Assembly (NCBI GenBank): GCA_030524585.1
Contig: JAUNGJ010000022.1
Location: forward strand, 4,718 to 43,036
From: Eubacteriales bacterium
GTDB lineage: Bacteria > Bacillota > Clostridia > Lachnospirales > Lachnospiraceae
Reading direction: 5' to 3'
DNA length: 38,319 bases
Part shown: in pieces, positions 16,634 to 24,349 of the stretch
Numbering within the stretch: the stretch's first letter is position 1
Layout of the letters: each line of letters opens with the position of its first letter
Notes under the pieces: model-generated
Seen by the model: only the letters and a program-made list of their open reading frames with translations
Told to the model about the DNA's origin: nothing
Databases searched by the model: none
Position numbers and translations under genes: made by a program

Positions 16634-18126
16634 ATACTGTCATCCTCATTTTCCTGTATTTTCTTTAGTAAAACCTCTGTCATTGCTTCTACTGTTGCCG
16701 AAGCAGCAACCACCGGCTCTTCTTTAAAGCACTCTCTGTAAGCATCTGCACAGACCTGCCCAATACAGACTCCGCAGGTCCTCTTTTCTTTCTGGTATCC
16801 CAGACTCCAAAAAGCCCTAACACCTCCCGCACTTCCAAACAGAAGAAAATCCAGCATTCCCTCCTGTCCCTCTCTGGGAGAAAAAATCGTGTCGTACACG
16901 TCAAATCTGTGACAGGGAATCTGCACCTCTGCCAACTTTTTGCTCAGCACATCCGTTCCCTGCCTGGAACAGAACAAAAACACTTCTTCTCCTCTTCTCC
17001 TCTGGAGGATTAATTCATCCGCCAGAGCCATAGAGGTATATTCCTGCGGACAGAGATCCGCCCTAAATCCATATTCCTTTAATTCCTTTCCGGTTGCTGC
17101 CCCAATAACTGCAAAGCTGCAGGATGCAAAGCCCCTATAGTCAACGCCTGCCTTCCTGCAATGATAAAAGAAATAACGGATTCCCTGCACACTTGTAAAG
17201 ACGATCCACTTCCTCTTAGAATCCGTGATCTGCCCCCAGGGAATCATAGTCTTTAACTCTTCACAGCGCCCTCCCATCAGAGAAACAGTCTCTGCTCCCA
17301 ATAACTGCAATTTTTCCCGAAGCTTTTCCTGAAAATCGTCCGTGCCTGTCAAACCGATTCTGGTACCCGAAAGAGGCAGATCAACCTGATTCTGCAAATC
17401 CAGTGCCACTACATCTCCAATCATGATAATTCCCGGCGTCGCAACGCCTTCTTCATTTGCCTTTTCCAGAATGTTTTCCAGAGTTCCTACAACCTTATAG
17501 GGCCTGGCCGTATTACCGCCGGAGAGAATTGCCGCCGGCGTATTTCCATTACGCCCTTTTTCTTTCAAAATATTTACAATCGTCTCCAGGCTCTGAAGTC
17601 CCATCAGAAAAATGAGAGTGCCCTCCAGGTTTGCAAACTGCTCCAGGTCCTTACGCAGCACATCTTCTTTGGTATGGGCCGTCATAATATGGATGCTTCT
17701 GCTGATTCCCCGGTGGGTCACCGGGATTCCCGCTTCCGCCGGAATTGCAAGGGCTGAACTGATTCCCGGCACTACCTTCCAGGGAATCTGATGGTCATTT
17801 AAATATTGAATTTCCTCGCCGCCCCTGCCAAATACAAAAGGATCTCCTCCCTTCAGACGGACCACCTTCTTATTCTGTCCTGCCAAACGAACCAGAAGTG
17901 CCTGAATATCCTCCTGTTTTGCTGAAGATTTATGGCTTCTCTTTCCAACATAAAATCTTTCTGCCTGTAAAGGTACTTCCTCCAGCAATCCGGCATCGAT
18001 CAAATCATCATACACAACCGCATCACAGGACTTCAACAGTGCAAGTCCTTCCACTGTAATCCATTCTTTTCCCCCGCAGCCTGCGCCAACCAGGCAGACG
18101 CATCCCATCGGCTTCTTACTTTTCAT
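16630..18126 (-). CDS. cobA-hemD: uroporphyrinogen-III methyltransferase / uroporphyrinogen-III synthase fusion
   Basis: A bifunctional tetrapyrrole enzyme of 498 residues. Residues 1-245 are the SUMT (CobA) methyltransferase that makes precorrin-2, with R-L-K-G-G-D-P-F-V-F-G-R-G-G-E-E near 93-108 and G-I-P-V-T-H-R-G near 134-141. Residues about 255-490 are the HemD synthase that closes hydroxymethylbilane to uroporphyrinogen III. The fusion is common in Clostridia. The first glycine motif reads G-A-G-C-G-G-K-E rather than the usual G-A-G-P-G-D-P, a deviation in the SAM-binding loop. The gene overlaps the precorrin-2 dehydrogenase gene by 11 bases and cobI by four. Confidence 0.95.
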   Translation of the reverse strand: MKSKKPMGCVCLVGAGCGGKEWITVEGLALLKSCDAVVYDDLIDAGLLEEVPLQAERFYVGKRSHKSSAKQEDIQALLVRLAGQNKKVVRLKGGDPFVFGRGGEEIQYLNDHQIPWKVVPGISSALAIPAEAGIPVTHRGISRSIHIMTAHTKEDVLRKDLEQFANLEGTLIFLMGLQSLETIVNILKEKGRNGNTPAAILSGGNTARPYKVVGTLENILEKANEEGVATPGIIMIGDVVALDLQNQVDLPLSGTRIGLTGTDDFQEKLREKLQLLGAETVSLMGGRCEELKTMIPWGQITDSKRKWIVFTSVQGIRYFFYHCRKAGVDYRGFASCSFAVIGAATGKELKEYGFRADLCPQEYTSMALADELILQRRRGEEVFLFCSRQGTDVLSKKLAEVQIPCHRFDVYDTIFSPREGQEGMLDFLLFGSAGGVRAFWSLGYQKEKRTCGVCIGQVCADAYRECFKEEPVVAASATVEAMTEVLLKKIQENEDDSI

Positions 18127-18742
18127 ACCTGCTTCTCTCCATACCTATCACTTGGTTCCGCTGTTCATCGCTTAAGGGCGCCCCTTCTTCCATACATAAT
18201 TGGAAAAGTCTTTTCAGGCACCGGCTGCGCGCTTCCTCCGCTTCAATCTGTCCCTTTACAATGACACGCTGAGCATGCAGCCATTCCAGAATCTCTTCTA
18301 TATTATTCGGTAAAATCTCTTCAATTTCTTCCTTCAGCCAGACAGCCGCCGAGGGGCTGGCACCCGATGTTGATACGCCAACAGACAGGTTTCCCTTTTT
18401 CACAAGCGCCGGAAAGATAAAGGTACAGTACTCCGGCTTATCCACTACATTTACAGGAATATTCTGCTCCCGGCACAACAGATAAATCTGTTCATTCTGC
18501 TTCTCATCGTCACTGGCAGCAATCACAAATTCTAAATTCGGTGTAATATCAAAATTATGAAATCTCCGTTTTACCAAAGTTACATCCATCTCACGAAATT
18601 CTGGTAAAAACTCCGGCGCAATTACCGTTAATCTCGGACCGTAAGGCAGCAGTTTCTCAGCCTTTCTAAGAGCCACTCTTCCTCCGCCGACGATCAGGCT
18701 GCTGGCCCCCTCTATTTCTTTAAAAAATGGAAAGTATGACAT
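18116..18742 (-). CDS. precorrin-2 dehydrogenase / sirohydrochlorin ferrochelatase (Met8/CysG N-terminal type)
   Basis: A NAD-dependent enzyme that oxidises precorrin-2 to sirohydrochlorin and may also insert iron or cobalt, 208 residues from the chosen start. The Rossmann motif V-G-G-G-R-V-A-L-R-K-A lies near residues 19-29. The active-site stretch V-S-T-S-G-A-S-P-S is near 120-128. An in-frame ATG at 18766 exists, but the ATG at 18742 follows AAGGAG with nine bases of spacing and opens M-S-Y-F-P-F-F, typical of the family. It sits between the BioY-like gene and cobA-hemD, overlapping the latter. Confidence 0.92.
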   Translation of the reverse strand: MSYFPFFKEIEGASSLIVGGGRVALRKAEKLLPYGPRLTVIAPEFLPEFREMDVTLVKRRFHNFDITPNLEFVIAASDDEKQNEQIYLLCREQNIPVNVVDKPEYCTFIFPALVKKGNLSVGVSTSGASPSAAVWLKEEIEEILPNNIEEILEWLHAQRVIVKGQIEAEEARSRCLKRLFQLCMEEGAPLSDEQRNQVIGMERSRYEK

Positions 18743-18755
18743 ATCTTTTCTCTCC

Positions 18756-19376
18756 TTAGCTGTCAAGAATTAATTTTTGAAAAATAAACCGCAGCCGATT
18801 ACAGACCGTCACTGCCAAAACACAAAGCAGCGCGTCCTCCACAATGGTCAAAAGACAGCAGTTAATCAAAACCAGCTTCCAGCCCACTGGCATATGAATT
18901 ACATAGTTACTGATAAAATAAAAATAAAGGATACCAACACCATAGTAAGCAGTTAAACCTATGGCTGATGTCAGCAGCATCCAGAAATAGGAAGCCTTCG
19001 TCTTCTTCTCCATCATCATTCCCATAACAAACGCTGCCAGGGCAAATCCCAGCAGAAATCCGAAGGTCGGACGAAGCAGATAAGCCGGCCCGCCGCCGGA
19101 AGCAAATACCGGAACCCCTACAAGACCAATGATCAGATAGACGCAGACACTCATTGCTGCCCGTTTCTTTCCCAGCAGAAGTCCGGCAATCAGAACAAAG
19201 AACCACTGTAATGTAAAATGCATTGCATAAGGCTCTACCGGTATCTCAATCTTAATAAAAGCTCCGACCGCAATCAGCGCCGCAAAAAATCCACACAGAG
19301 TCAAATCTACCGCTCTGGTTCTCGTCTGTTCTTTCTCAGCTTTTACAGCCGTATTTTTATCATTCACTTTTGTCAT
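18756..19376 (-). CDS. BioY-like ECF transporter S component
   Basis: An integral membrane substrate-binding component of an energy-coupling factor importer, 206 residues with about six helices. The BioY signature is visible: I-G-L-V-G-V-P-V-F-A-S-G-G-G followed by L-R-P-T-F-G-F-L-L-G-F near residues 82-108. In typical BioY the second part is G-P-T-G-G-Y-L-x-G-F, so Phe replaces a Gly. The energising EcfA/EcfT proteins are not encoded here and would be shared. Biotin is the family substrate, but the position between hemC and the precorrin-2 dehydrogenase, under a cobalamin riboswitch, raises the possibility of another ligand. GAGAGG precedes the start, 15 bases after hemC. Confidence 0.85.
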   Translation of the reverse strand: MTKVNDKNTAVKAEKEQTRTRAVDLTLCGFFAALIAVGAFIKIEIPVEPYAMHFTLQWFFVLIAGLLLGKKRAAMSVCVYLIIGLVGVPVFASGGGPAYLLRPTFGFLLGFALAAFVMGMMMEKKTKASYFWMLLTSAIGLTAYYGVGILYFYFISNYVIHMPVGWKLVLINCCLLTIVEDALLCVLAVTVCNRLRFIFQKLILDS

Positions 19377-19391
19377 ACTCTACCTCTCCGC

Positions 19392-20282
19392 TCACTGATT
19401 CTGCCACTGCATTCTCAGTTTACCGGCGGCTTCCTCCGCAACAGCGATCGAATCCTTTCCAACCGCATCTGCAAATACAAGCCGCTCTCCGGTTTCCTCA
19501 CCATACATAACCCTGAGACAAATCTCCTCGCCATCAATGATTCCAACAGCTCCCACCGGCACATGACATCCTCCGCCCATCAATGCCAGAAAATGTCTCT
19601 CTGCCGCAACCGCCCGCATAGAAGTCTCATCTCCGAATTCGTTAAGCAGTACCGCCACATCTTTTCTGTGTTCCGCAATCTCAACTGCAATCGCGCCCTG
19701 AGCCGGAGCCGGAACCATTTCATCAAAGTTCAGATACTGCGTAATCCTGTTCTTCATATTCAATCGATTCAATCCCGCCGCCGCAAGTACAATTCCGTCC
19801 AACCTCTGCTCTTCCATCTTGCGGATACGGGTCTCCACATTTCCACGAATATCAACAATCCTCAAATCCGGCCTAATTCTCAGAAGCTGGTATTTGCGCC
19901 GCAGGCTTCCGGTTCCGATGACTGCTCCGCCAGGCAGCTCCGCAAGAGACGGCCTGTCTCTCAGAATTAATACATCTCTCGGATCCTCCCGCTTCCATGT
20001 CCGGGTAAGCACCAATCCTTCCGGCAGTTCCGACGGCATATCCTTCATGCTGTGAACCGCCAGGTCAATGGTTCCGTCCAACAGGCGTTCTTCAATCTCC
20101 CTGATAAAGATTCCCTTTGCTTCTATCTTTTTTAGGGATACATCCATAAATTTATCTCCAGCCGTTTTAACGATAGCTAATTCAAAGTCATGTTCCGGGA
20201 ATCTTTTCATTAATTTCTTCTGTACCGACTCTGCCTGCGCCAGCGCAAGTTTGGAGCCTCTTGTTCCGATCTTATATACCAT
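19392..20282 (-). CDS. hemC: hydroxymethylbilane synthase (porphobilinogen deaminase)
   Basis: The enzyme that polymerises four porphobilinogens into hydroxymethylbilane, 296 residues, within the normal range. It begins with I-G-T-R-G-S-K-L-A-L-A-Q-A near residues 5-17. The conserved D-L-A-V-H-S-M-K-D-M-P (about 75-85) includes the catalytic Asp. The dipyrromethane-cofactor cysteine sits in G-G-G-C-H-V-P-V-G near 236-244. It is the first gene of the cobalamin-riboswitch operon, with GAGGAG before the start. The downstream HemD and CobA domains carry its product to precorrin-2. Confidence 0.97.
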   Translation of the reverse strand: MVYKIGTRGSKLALAQAESVQKKLMKRFPEHDFELAIVKTAGDKFMDVSLKKIEAKGIFIREIEERLLDGTIDLAVHSMKDMPSELPEGLVLTRTWKREDPRDVLILRDRPSLAELPGGAVIGTGSLRRKYQLLRIRPDLRIVDIRGNVETRIRKMEEQRLDGIVLAAAGLNRLNMKNRITQYLNFDEMVPAPAQGAIAVEIAEHRKDVAVLLNEFGDETSMRAVAAERHFLALMGGGCHVPVGAVGIIDGEEICLRVMYGEETGERLVFADAVGKDSIAVAEEAAGKLRMQWQNQ

Positions 20283-20318
20283 TTTCTCCTCTTCTCAATC
20301 CATTAACTCTCCTATGAC

Positions 20319-20344
20319 AAAAAACGTGTTCCCAAAAGAACACG
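20319..20344 (-). terminator. intrinsic terminator of the cobalamin riboswitch
   Basis: Arms CGTGTTC (20325-20331) and GAACACG (20338-20344) form a seven-bp stem with a short loop. Six T residues follow on the minus strand (20319-20324). It lies about 40 bases upstream of hemC. A second stem GGGCCTC/GAGGCCC (20353-20374) precedes it. A copy of the terminator 3' arm, GGGAACACA on the minus strand (20385-20393), can pair with the terminator 5' arm instead and would act as an antiterminator. Confidence 0.78.
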
Positions 20345-20384
20345 CCCAATAAGGGCCTCGCAGACAGGAGGCCCCAACCTAAAA

Positions 20385-20515
20385 TGTGTTCCCGGTTCCG
20401 GCAGTCACACTGTCATCTCCCGCGTATCTGACTTACCTTCCAATCTATAAAGTTTCACAGTGACCGACTCGCTGGGCATCTCACCCAATTCCGCGCTCCT
20501 TACTGAAAAGGCAGA
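20385..20515 (-). ncRNA. cobalamin riboswitch
   Basis: On the minus strand I read, in order, G-G-A-A-T-T-G-G-G-T-G-A-G-A-T-G-C-C-C, then the core G-G-T-C-A-C-T-G-T-G-A, then A-A-G-T-C-A-G-A-T-A-C. These are the conserved B12-box elements of the cobalamin aptamer in the right order and spacing. The aptamer lies between a promoter (TTGTTA/TATAAG) and a terminator followed by hemC. By family knowledge, cobalamin binding would shut off the operon. The core is slightly unusual (G-G-T-C-A-C rather than C-C-G-C-C-A-C), and the exact 3' edge is uncertain. Confidence 0.9.
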
Positions 20516-20523
20516 GAATGACA

Positions 20524-20552
20524 CTTATAAAATTTTAAATAAATTCTAACAA
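20524..20552 (-). promoter_or_regulatory. promoter of the hemC operon
   Basis: On the minus strand TTGTTA (20547-20552) and TATAAG (20524-20529) are separated by 17 bases, just upstream of the riboswitch. Confidence 0.55.
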
Positions 20553-20600
20553 ATAATTCACAAAAATACAACCACTATATACTCCACAATGGTATCGCGT

Positions 20601-23132
20601 TTATTTCATTACTTCCGAATAGACTGCATGTCTCTCCAATGCTTCTGACAGTTCACCCATACGGCTGACGTCGCCGATCAGGATAACGCCGCACAGACGG
20701 TTATTCAGGAAATACAGCTTCTGATACTGTTTCTTGCCCATATCCTTGAATTCAACCGTCTTATATACCAGACTCGGGTTCTTGCCCGCATCTCCGGCTG
20801 CAAACAGCGCCGTCTTCATTCCGTGGAAATTCAAGGCCGCCGGAACGGTTGTGTATTCCAGCTCATCTCCCACCGCATTCGCTCCGGCTACTTTGCCCTG
20901 CTCTACGGCCTGAGGCCAGATGGCATAGTTAATTCCTTCATACTGGGCGCAGTCGCCGCAGGCATAGATATCCTCTGCACTGGTCTCCATCTTGCTATTT
21001 ACAACAACTGCTCTGTCGGTCTCGATACCGGCAGCCTTTGCCAAAGCTATATTGGCCCGTACGCCTGCTGATATAATAACCAGTTCTGCCGGAACCACGG
21101 TTCCGTCCGCCAGCTTGACGCCCGTAACATGTTCCTCTCCTTCAATCGATTCAATCTGCACTCCTGTCTGAATCCCAATCCCCTGACTCAAGCCGATCTT
21201 CTTAAGCACCTCTCCTGCCGCTTCGTCCAATTGACGTCCCATAAGAAGCGGGGCAAGCTCCAGAACGGTCACTTCACATCTGGCCTTTCTAAGCTCCCAG
21301 GCTGCCTCCAGACCAAGGACACCGCCGCCGATTACTGCCACATGCTTTACATCCGGCAAAAGCTCCATGATCTTCTGTGTGTCTGAAAGACGGCGGATCG
21401 CAATGACTTCCGGCTTGTCTGCTCCTGTGATTGGAGGAATAAAGCACTCGGAGCCTGCCGCGTAGATCAGCTTCGTATACTTTAACTTACTTCCGTCACT
21501 GATGGTAATTTCTTTATTTTCCGTATCAATGGCTGTCACTTCCCGGTCTAACAACTGAAGAATCTGGTTTTCTTCATACCAGGAAGCATCCTGCACTGCA
21601 ATCTGGTCGCCATTCAGGCCGGCCATAATGGATTTGGTCAGCATTGGACGGTTATAGGTACTGTAAGCTTCATTGGAAATCATGATCACAGATCCGGTCT
21701 TATCCCGCTCCCGGATCGCCTTTGCCGCATTAAGTCCTGCTGCTCCATTTCCAACGATAACGTAGAAATTCTTCGTATTATTGGTATACTGGTTTTCTTC
21801 CACTTCCACCGGAACAAAATTCTCTTTTCCAACGCCACAGACCGGACAGATCTCCAGAGACGAGTCGAAAATCTCTCCGCAGACGAGACATTTCACCAGC
21901 TGGCTCCTGCCGGAAGGTTTCTTCTTGGGATTTTCCTTCTTCTGAAGAATACAGCCAAAATTATATCCGTAATCATAAGCATCGATCAGGTTATTCTCAC
22001 CGGGTTTAAAACGTACCCGCAGGCCATCCACCACATTCATCCGAAGCTGTTTTAAGCGCTCAATAATATGAGTAACACCTTCTCCGCTCCATCCGTAGCT
22101 TCCGAAGGCGCTGGCAAGCTTCCCGCCGTGGGTCCCTGCAAAAATAGAGGTAGTAAGATCCCAGATTGGTTTTAGGGCCTCCCCCACAATCGTAGGCGTT
22201 CCAAACAAAATACCATCTGCAAATCCCAGCTCTTCCAGAACCTTTGCCTGATCCGCCGTTACCATATCATAGCAGCGTACGTCAACATCTCCGCTGTCTT
22301 TGATGCCTTCCGCAATCTTCTCGGCGAGCTGAGCCGTATAACCATATGCGCTTACATAAGGAATCACCACCGTCTTCCTCGGATTTGGATTTACCACGGT
22401 ACACCATTCCTCATAGGTATCCAGTATAAAATCGATTCTATCATCCAGAACCGGGCCGTGGCCGGGGCAGATCATCGACAGATTCAGTCCCCGTACCCGC
22501 GCAAGGGCCTTCAGCATAAATGGCTTAAAGGGACCGATAATACAGTCAAAATAATATTTCGTAGCCCGCATATATCCTTCATGGTCGGTCACTTTACTTA
22601 CCAGCACATCATGAAATCCATAATGAGAACCAAAGGAATCACAGGTAACAAGAATCTGCTCCTCCTCAATGTACGTATACATGGTATCCGGCCAGTGAAG
22701 GTTCGGAACCACCATGAACCTCAGCGTCTTATCCCCAATCTTCATCCGTTCATTGTCCTTTACGGAAATCGCGGTAAACTCTCCGTTTACGATCTCTTTC
22801 AGGAAACCGACGGCACATCCCGTGGCAATAATCTTGAGTCCCGGATTTAATTCCAGGAGCTTTTCCACACTTCCTGCATGATCCGGCTCCGTATGATTTA
22901 CCACAAGATAGTCAATCTTTGTTACATCGGTAATCTCTTTTAACTTCTCCAGATAATCTTCCCAGAACTTCTCCTTCGCCGTCTCAAATAGAATCGTCTT
23001 ATCTTCGGCTTTCATCACATAGGAATTGTAAGTAGTACCGAACTCCGTGTACATAATAATGTCAAAGACCCTCAGCGAATCATCCACAATGCCTGTCCAG
23101 TAAAAATCCTCTCTTAGCTTTAATGATTTCAT
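20601..23132 (-). CDS. flavodiiron protein / short-spaced rubredoxin / NADH:rubredoxin reductase fusion (FdpF-like)
   Basis: An 843-residue soluble enzyme that by family should reduce O2 (and perhaps NO) with NADH in one chain. Residues 1-250 are the diiron beta-lactamase-like domain with ligands H80-x-E82-x-D84, H146, D165 and H225. Residues about 253-395 are the flavodoxin domain. Residues about 411-445 are a rubredoxin whose pairs C415-x-x-C418 and C429-x-x-C432 are only ten residues apart instead of about 29: a short-spaced rubredoxin. Residues about 455-843 are an FAD/NADH rubredoxin reductase (V-G-N-G-A-A-G near 460-466). This matches the class described as FdpF in Clostridioides difficile. 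The start has GGAGG upstream; the gene diverges from azlC. Confidence 0.95.
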   Translation of the reverse strand: MKSLKLREDFYWTGIVDDSLRVFDIIMYTEFGTTYNSYVMKAEDKTILFETAKEKFWEDYLEKLKEITDVTKIDYLVVNHTEPDHAGSVEKLLELNPGLKIIATGCAVGFLKEIVNGEFTAISVKDNERMKIGDKTLRFMVVPNLHWPDTMYTYIEEEQILVTCDSFGSHYGFHDVLVSKVTDHEGYMRATKYYFDCIIGPFKPFMLKALARVRGLNLSMICPGHGPVLDDRIDFILDTYEEWCTVVNPNPRKTVVIPYVSAYGYTAQLAEKIAEGIKDSGDVDVRCYDMVTADQAKVLEELGFADGILFGTPTIVGEALKPIWDLTTSIFAGTHGGKLASAFGSYGWSGEGVTHIIERLKQLRMNVVDGLRVRFKPGENNLIDAYDYGYNFGCILQKKENPKKKPSGRSQLVKCLVCGEIFDSSLEICPVCGVGKENFVPVEVEENQYTNNTKNFYVIVGNGAAGLNAAKAIRERDKTGSVIMISNEAYSTYNRPMLTKSIMAGLNGDQIAVQDASWYEENQILQLLDREVTAIDTENKEITISDGSKLKYTKLIYAAGSECFIPPITGADKPEVIAIRRLSDTQKIMELLPDVKHVAVIGGGVLGLEAAWELRKARCEVTVLELAPLLMGRQLDEAAGEVLKKIGLSQGIGIQTGVQIESIEGEEHVTGVKLADGTVVPAELVIISAGVRANIALAKAAGIETDRAVVVNSKMETSAEDIYACGDCAQYEGINYAIWPQAVEQGKVAGANAVGDELEYTTVPAALNFHGMKTALFAAGDAGKNPSLVYKTVEFKDMGKKQYQKLYFLNNRLCGVILIGDVSRMGELSEALERHAVYSEVMK

Positions 23133-23309
23133 ACATCCTCCTTTTCATGTTACTCTTGCTTTACAATGCTTACCTGTTATAAAATTTGTTCTATAAATTT
23201 ATTATATTCAATTTACAGGAAAAATACAGTAATATTTACTTCGAAATGACAAATTTTACAGCTATTTTATCATTTGCTGACAGAATGAAACCGACAAAGG
23301 AGAAATGTA

Positions 23310-24023
23310 ATGAAGCAATCACAGAATAAACATGCTTTTCAAGCCGCTTTCCCCCGCACTCTTCCTGTTATGGCGGGATATCTGGTGCTTGGGTTCGGCT
23401 TTGGTCTGCTGCTGCAAAGCAAAGGCTACAGCTTTCTATGGGCAGTTTTTATGTCCCTGGCCATCTACGGCGGAAGTATGCAGTATGTTACCGTGGATCT
23501 GCTGGCAGGGGGAGCCGGACTATTAACCGCAGGTATCATGACGCTTATGATCCATGCAAGACATCTGTTCTATGGCCTGTCCATGCTCAGAAAATACCAG
23601 GATACCGGTAAAGTAAAGCCCTATTTAATTTACACACTGTCTGATGAAACTTACAGCCTCGTATGTACCAGTGAAGTTCCCGACGGTATAAACAAAGGCG
23701 TCTTTTATTTCTGGATCTCTTTTCTGGATCAGATGTACTGGGTAGCCGGCAGCGCACTTGGCGGAATCTTCGGGCAGATCGTCACAGTAAACACCACCGG
23801 AGTGGATTTTGCCATGACCGCGCTGTTTATCGTTATTCTAACTGACAATTTACTAAAATCCGCCAGCCGGATCCCCGCGCTGGCCGGGGTGCTGATTTCG
23901 CTTGCCTGCCTCCTGATATTTGGTGCGGATAACTTTTTGATTCCTTCAATGATTGGAATTTCCGCCATTTTAATGATACTTCGTCCTGTTTTGGACAAAA
24001 GAAAGGAGGCTGAAGCATCATGA
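23310..24023 (+). CDS. azlC: AzlC family branched-chain amino acid exporter, large subunit
   Basis: The large membrane subunit of an AzlCD-type exporter, 237 residues with about eight hydrophobic segments. Typical sequences include P-V-M-A-G-Y-L-V-L-G-F-G-F-G near residues 19-32, Y-G-G-S-M-Q-Y-V near 53-60 and H-A-R-H-L-F-Y-G near 81-88. Family members export branched-chain amino acids and analogues. AAAGGAGAAA stands before the start. Its stop overlaps the azlD start by four bases (ATGA), so the two subunits are translationally coupled. Confidence 0.95.
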   Translation: MKQSQNKHAFQAAFPRTLPVMAGYLVLGFGFGLLLQSKGYSFLWAVFMSLAIYGGSMQYVTVDLLAGGAGLLTAGIMTLMIHARHLFYGLSMLRKYQDTGKVKPYLIYTLSDETYSLVCTSEVPDGINKGVFYFWISFLDQMYWVAGSALGGIFGQIVTVNTTGVDFAMTALFIVILTDNLLKSASRIPALAGVLISLACLLIFGADNFLIPSMIGISAILMILRPVLDKRKEAEAS

Positions 24024-24349
24024 ATACGCTTTACAGCCTCCTGCTAATCGGAGTTATTTCACTGGTCACCATAGCCACCCGTTTCCTTCCCTTTCTGATA
24101 TTTCGGGATGACAGGAAAACGCCGAAGGCGCTGGAATACTTAGGCAGCGTCCTCCCCGGTGCGATCATGGGAATGCTGGTAGTCTACTGTTTCCGGTCAA
24201 CCACAGTGACCGCCTGGCCTTTCGGTCTGCCTGAGCTGCTGGCTGCAATCACTGTGGTGGTCTTGTATCTGTGGAAGCGGAACACTTTAGTTTCCATTGG
24301 AGTCGGCACCATATTATACATGATACTCGTCCAGATCCTGTTCTCATAA
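24020..24349 (+). CDS. azlD: AzlD family branched-chain amino acid exporter, small subunit
   Basis: The small membrane partner of AzlC, 109 residues with three to four hydrophobic segments. It shows the family pattern T-I-A-T-R-F-L-P-F-L-I-F near residues 18-29 and Y-L-G-S-V-L-P-G-A-I-M near 41-51. The start overlaps azlC. Its last six bases overlap the end of the convergent FAD oxidoreductase gene, leaving no room for a terminator between them. Confidence 0.94.
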   Translation: MNTLYSLLLIGVISLVTIATRFLPFLIFRDDRKTPKALEYLGSVLPGAIMGMLVVYCFRSTTVTAWPFGLPELLAAITVVVLYLWKRNTLVSIGVGTILYMILVQILFS

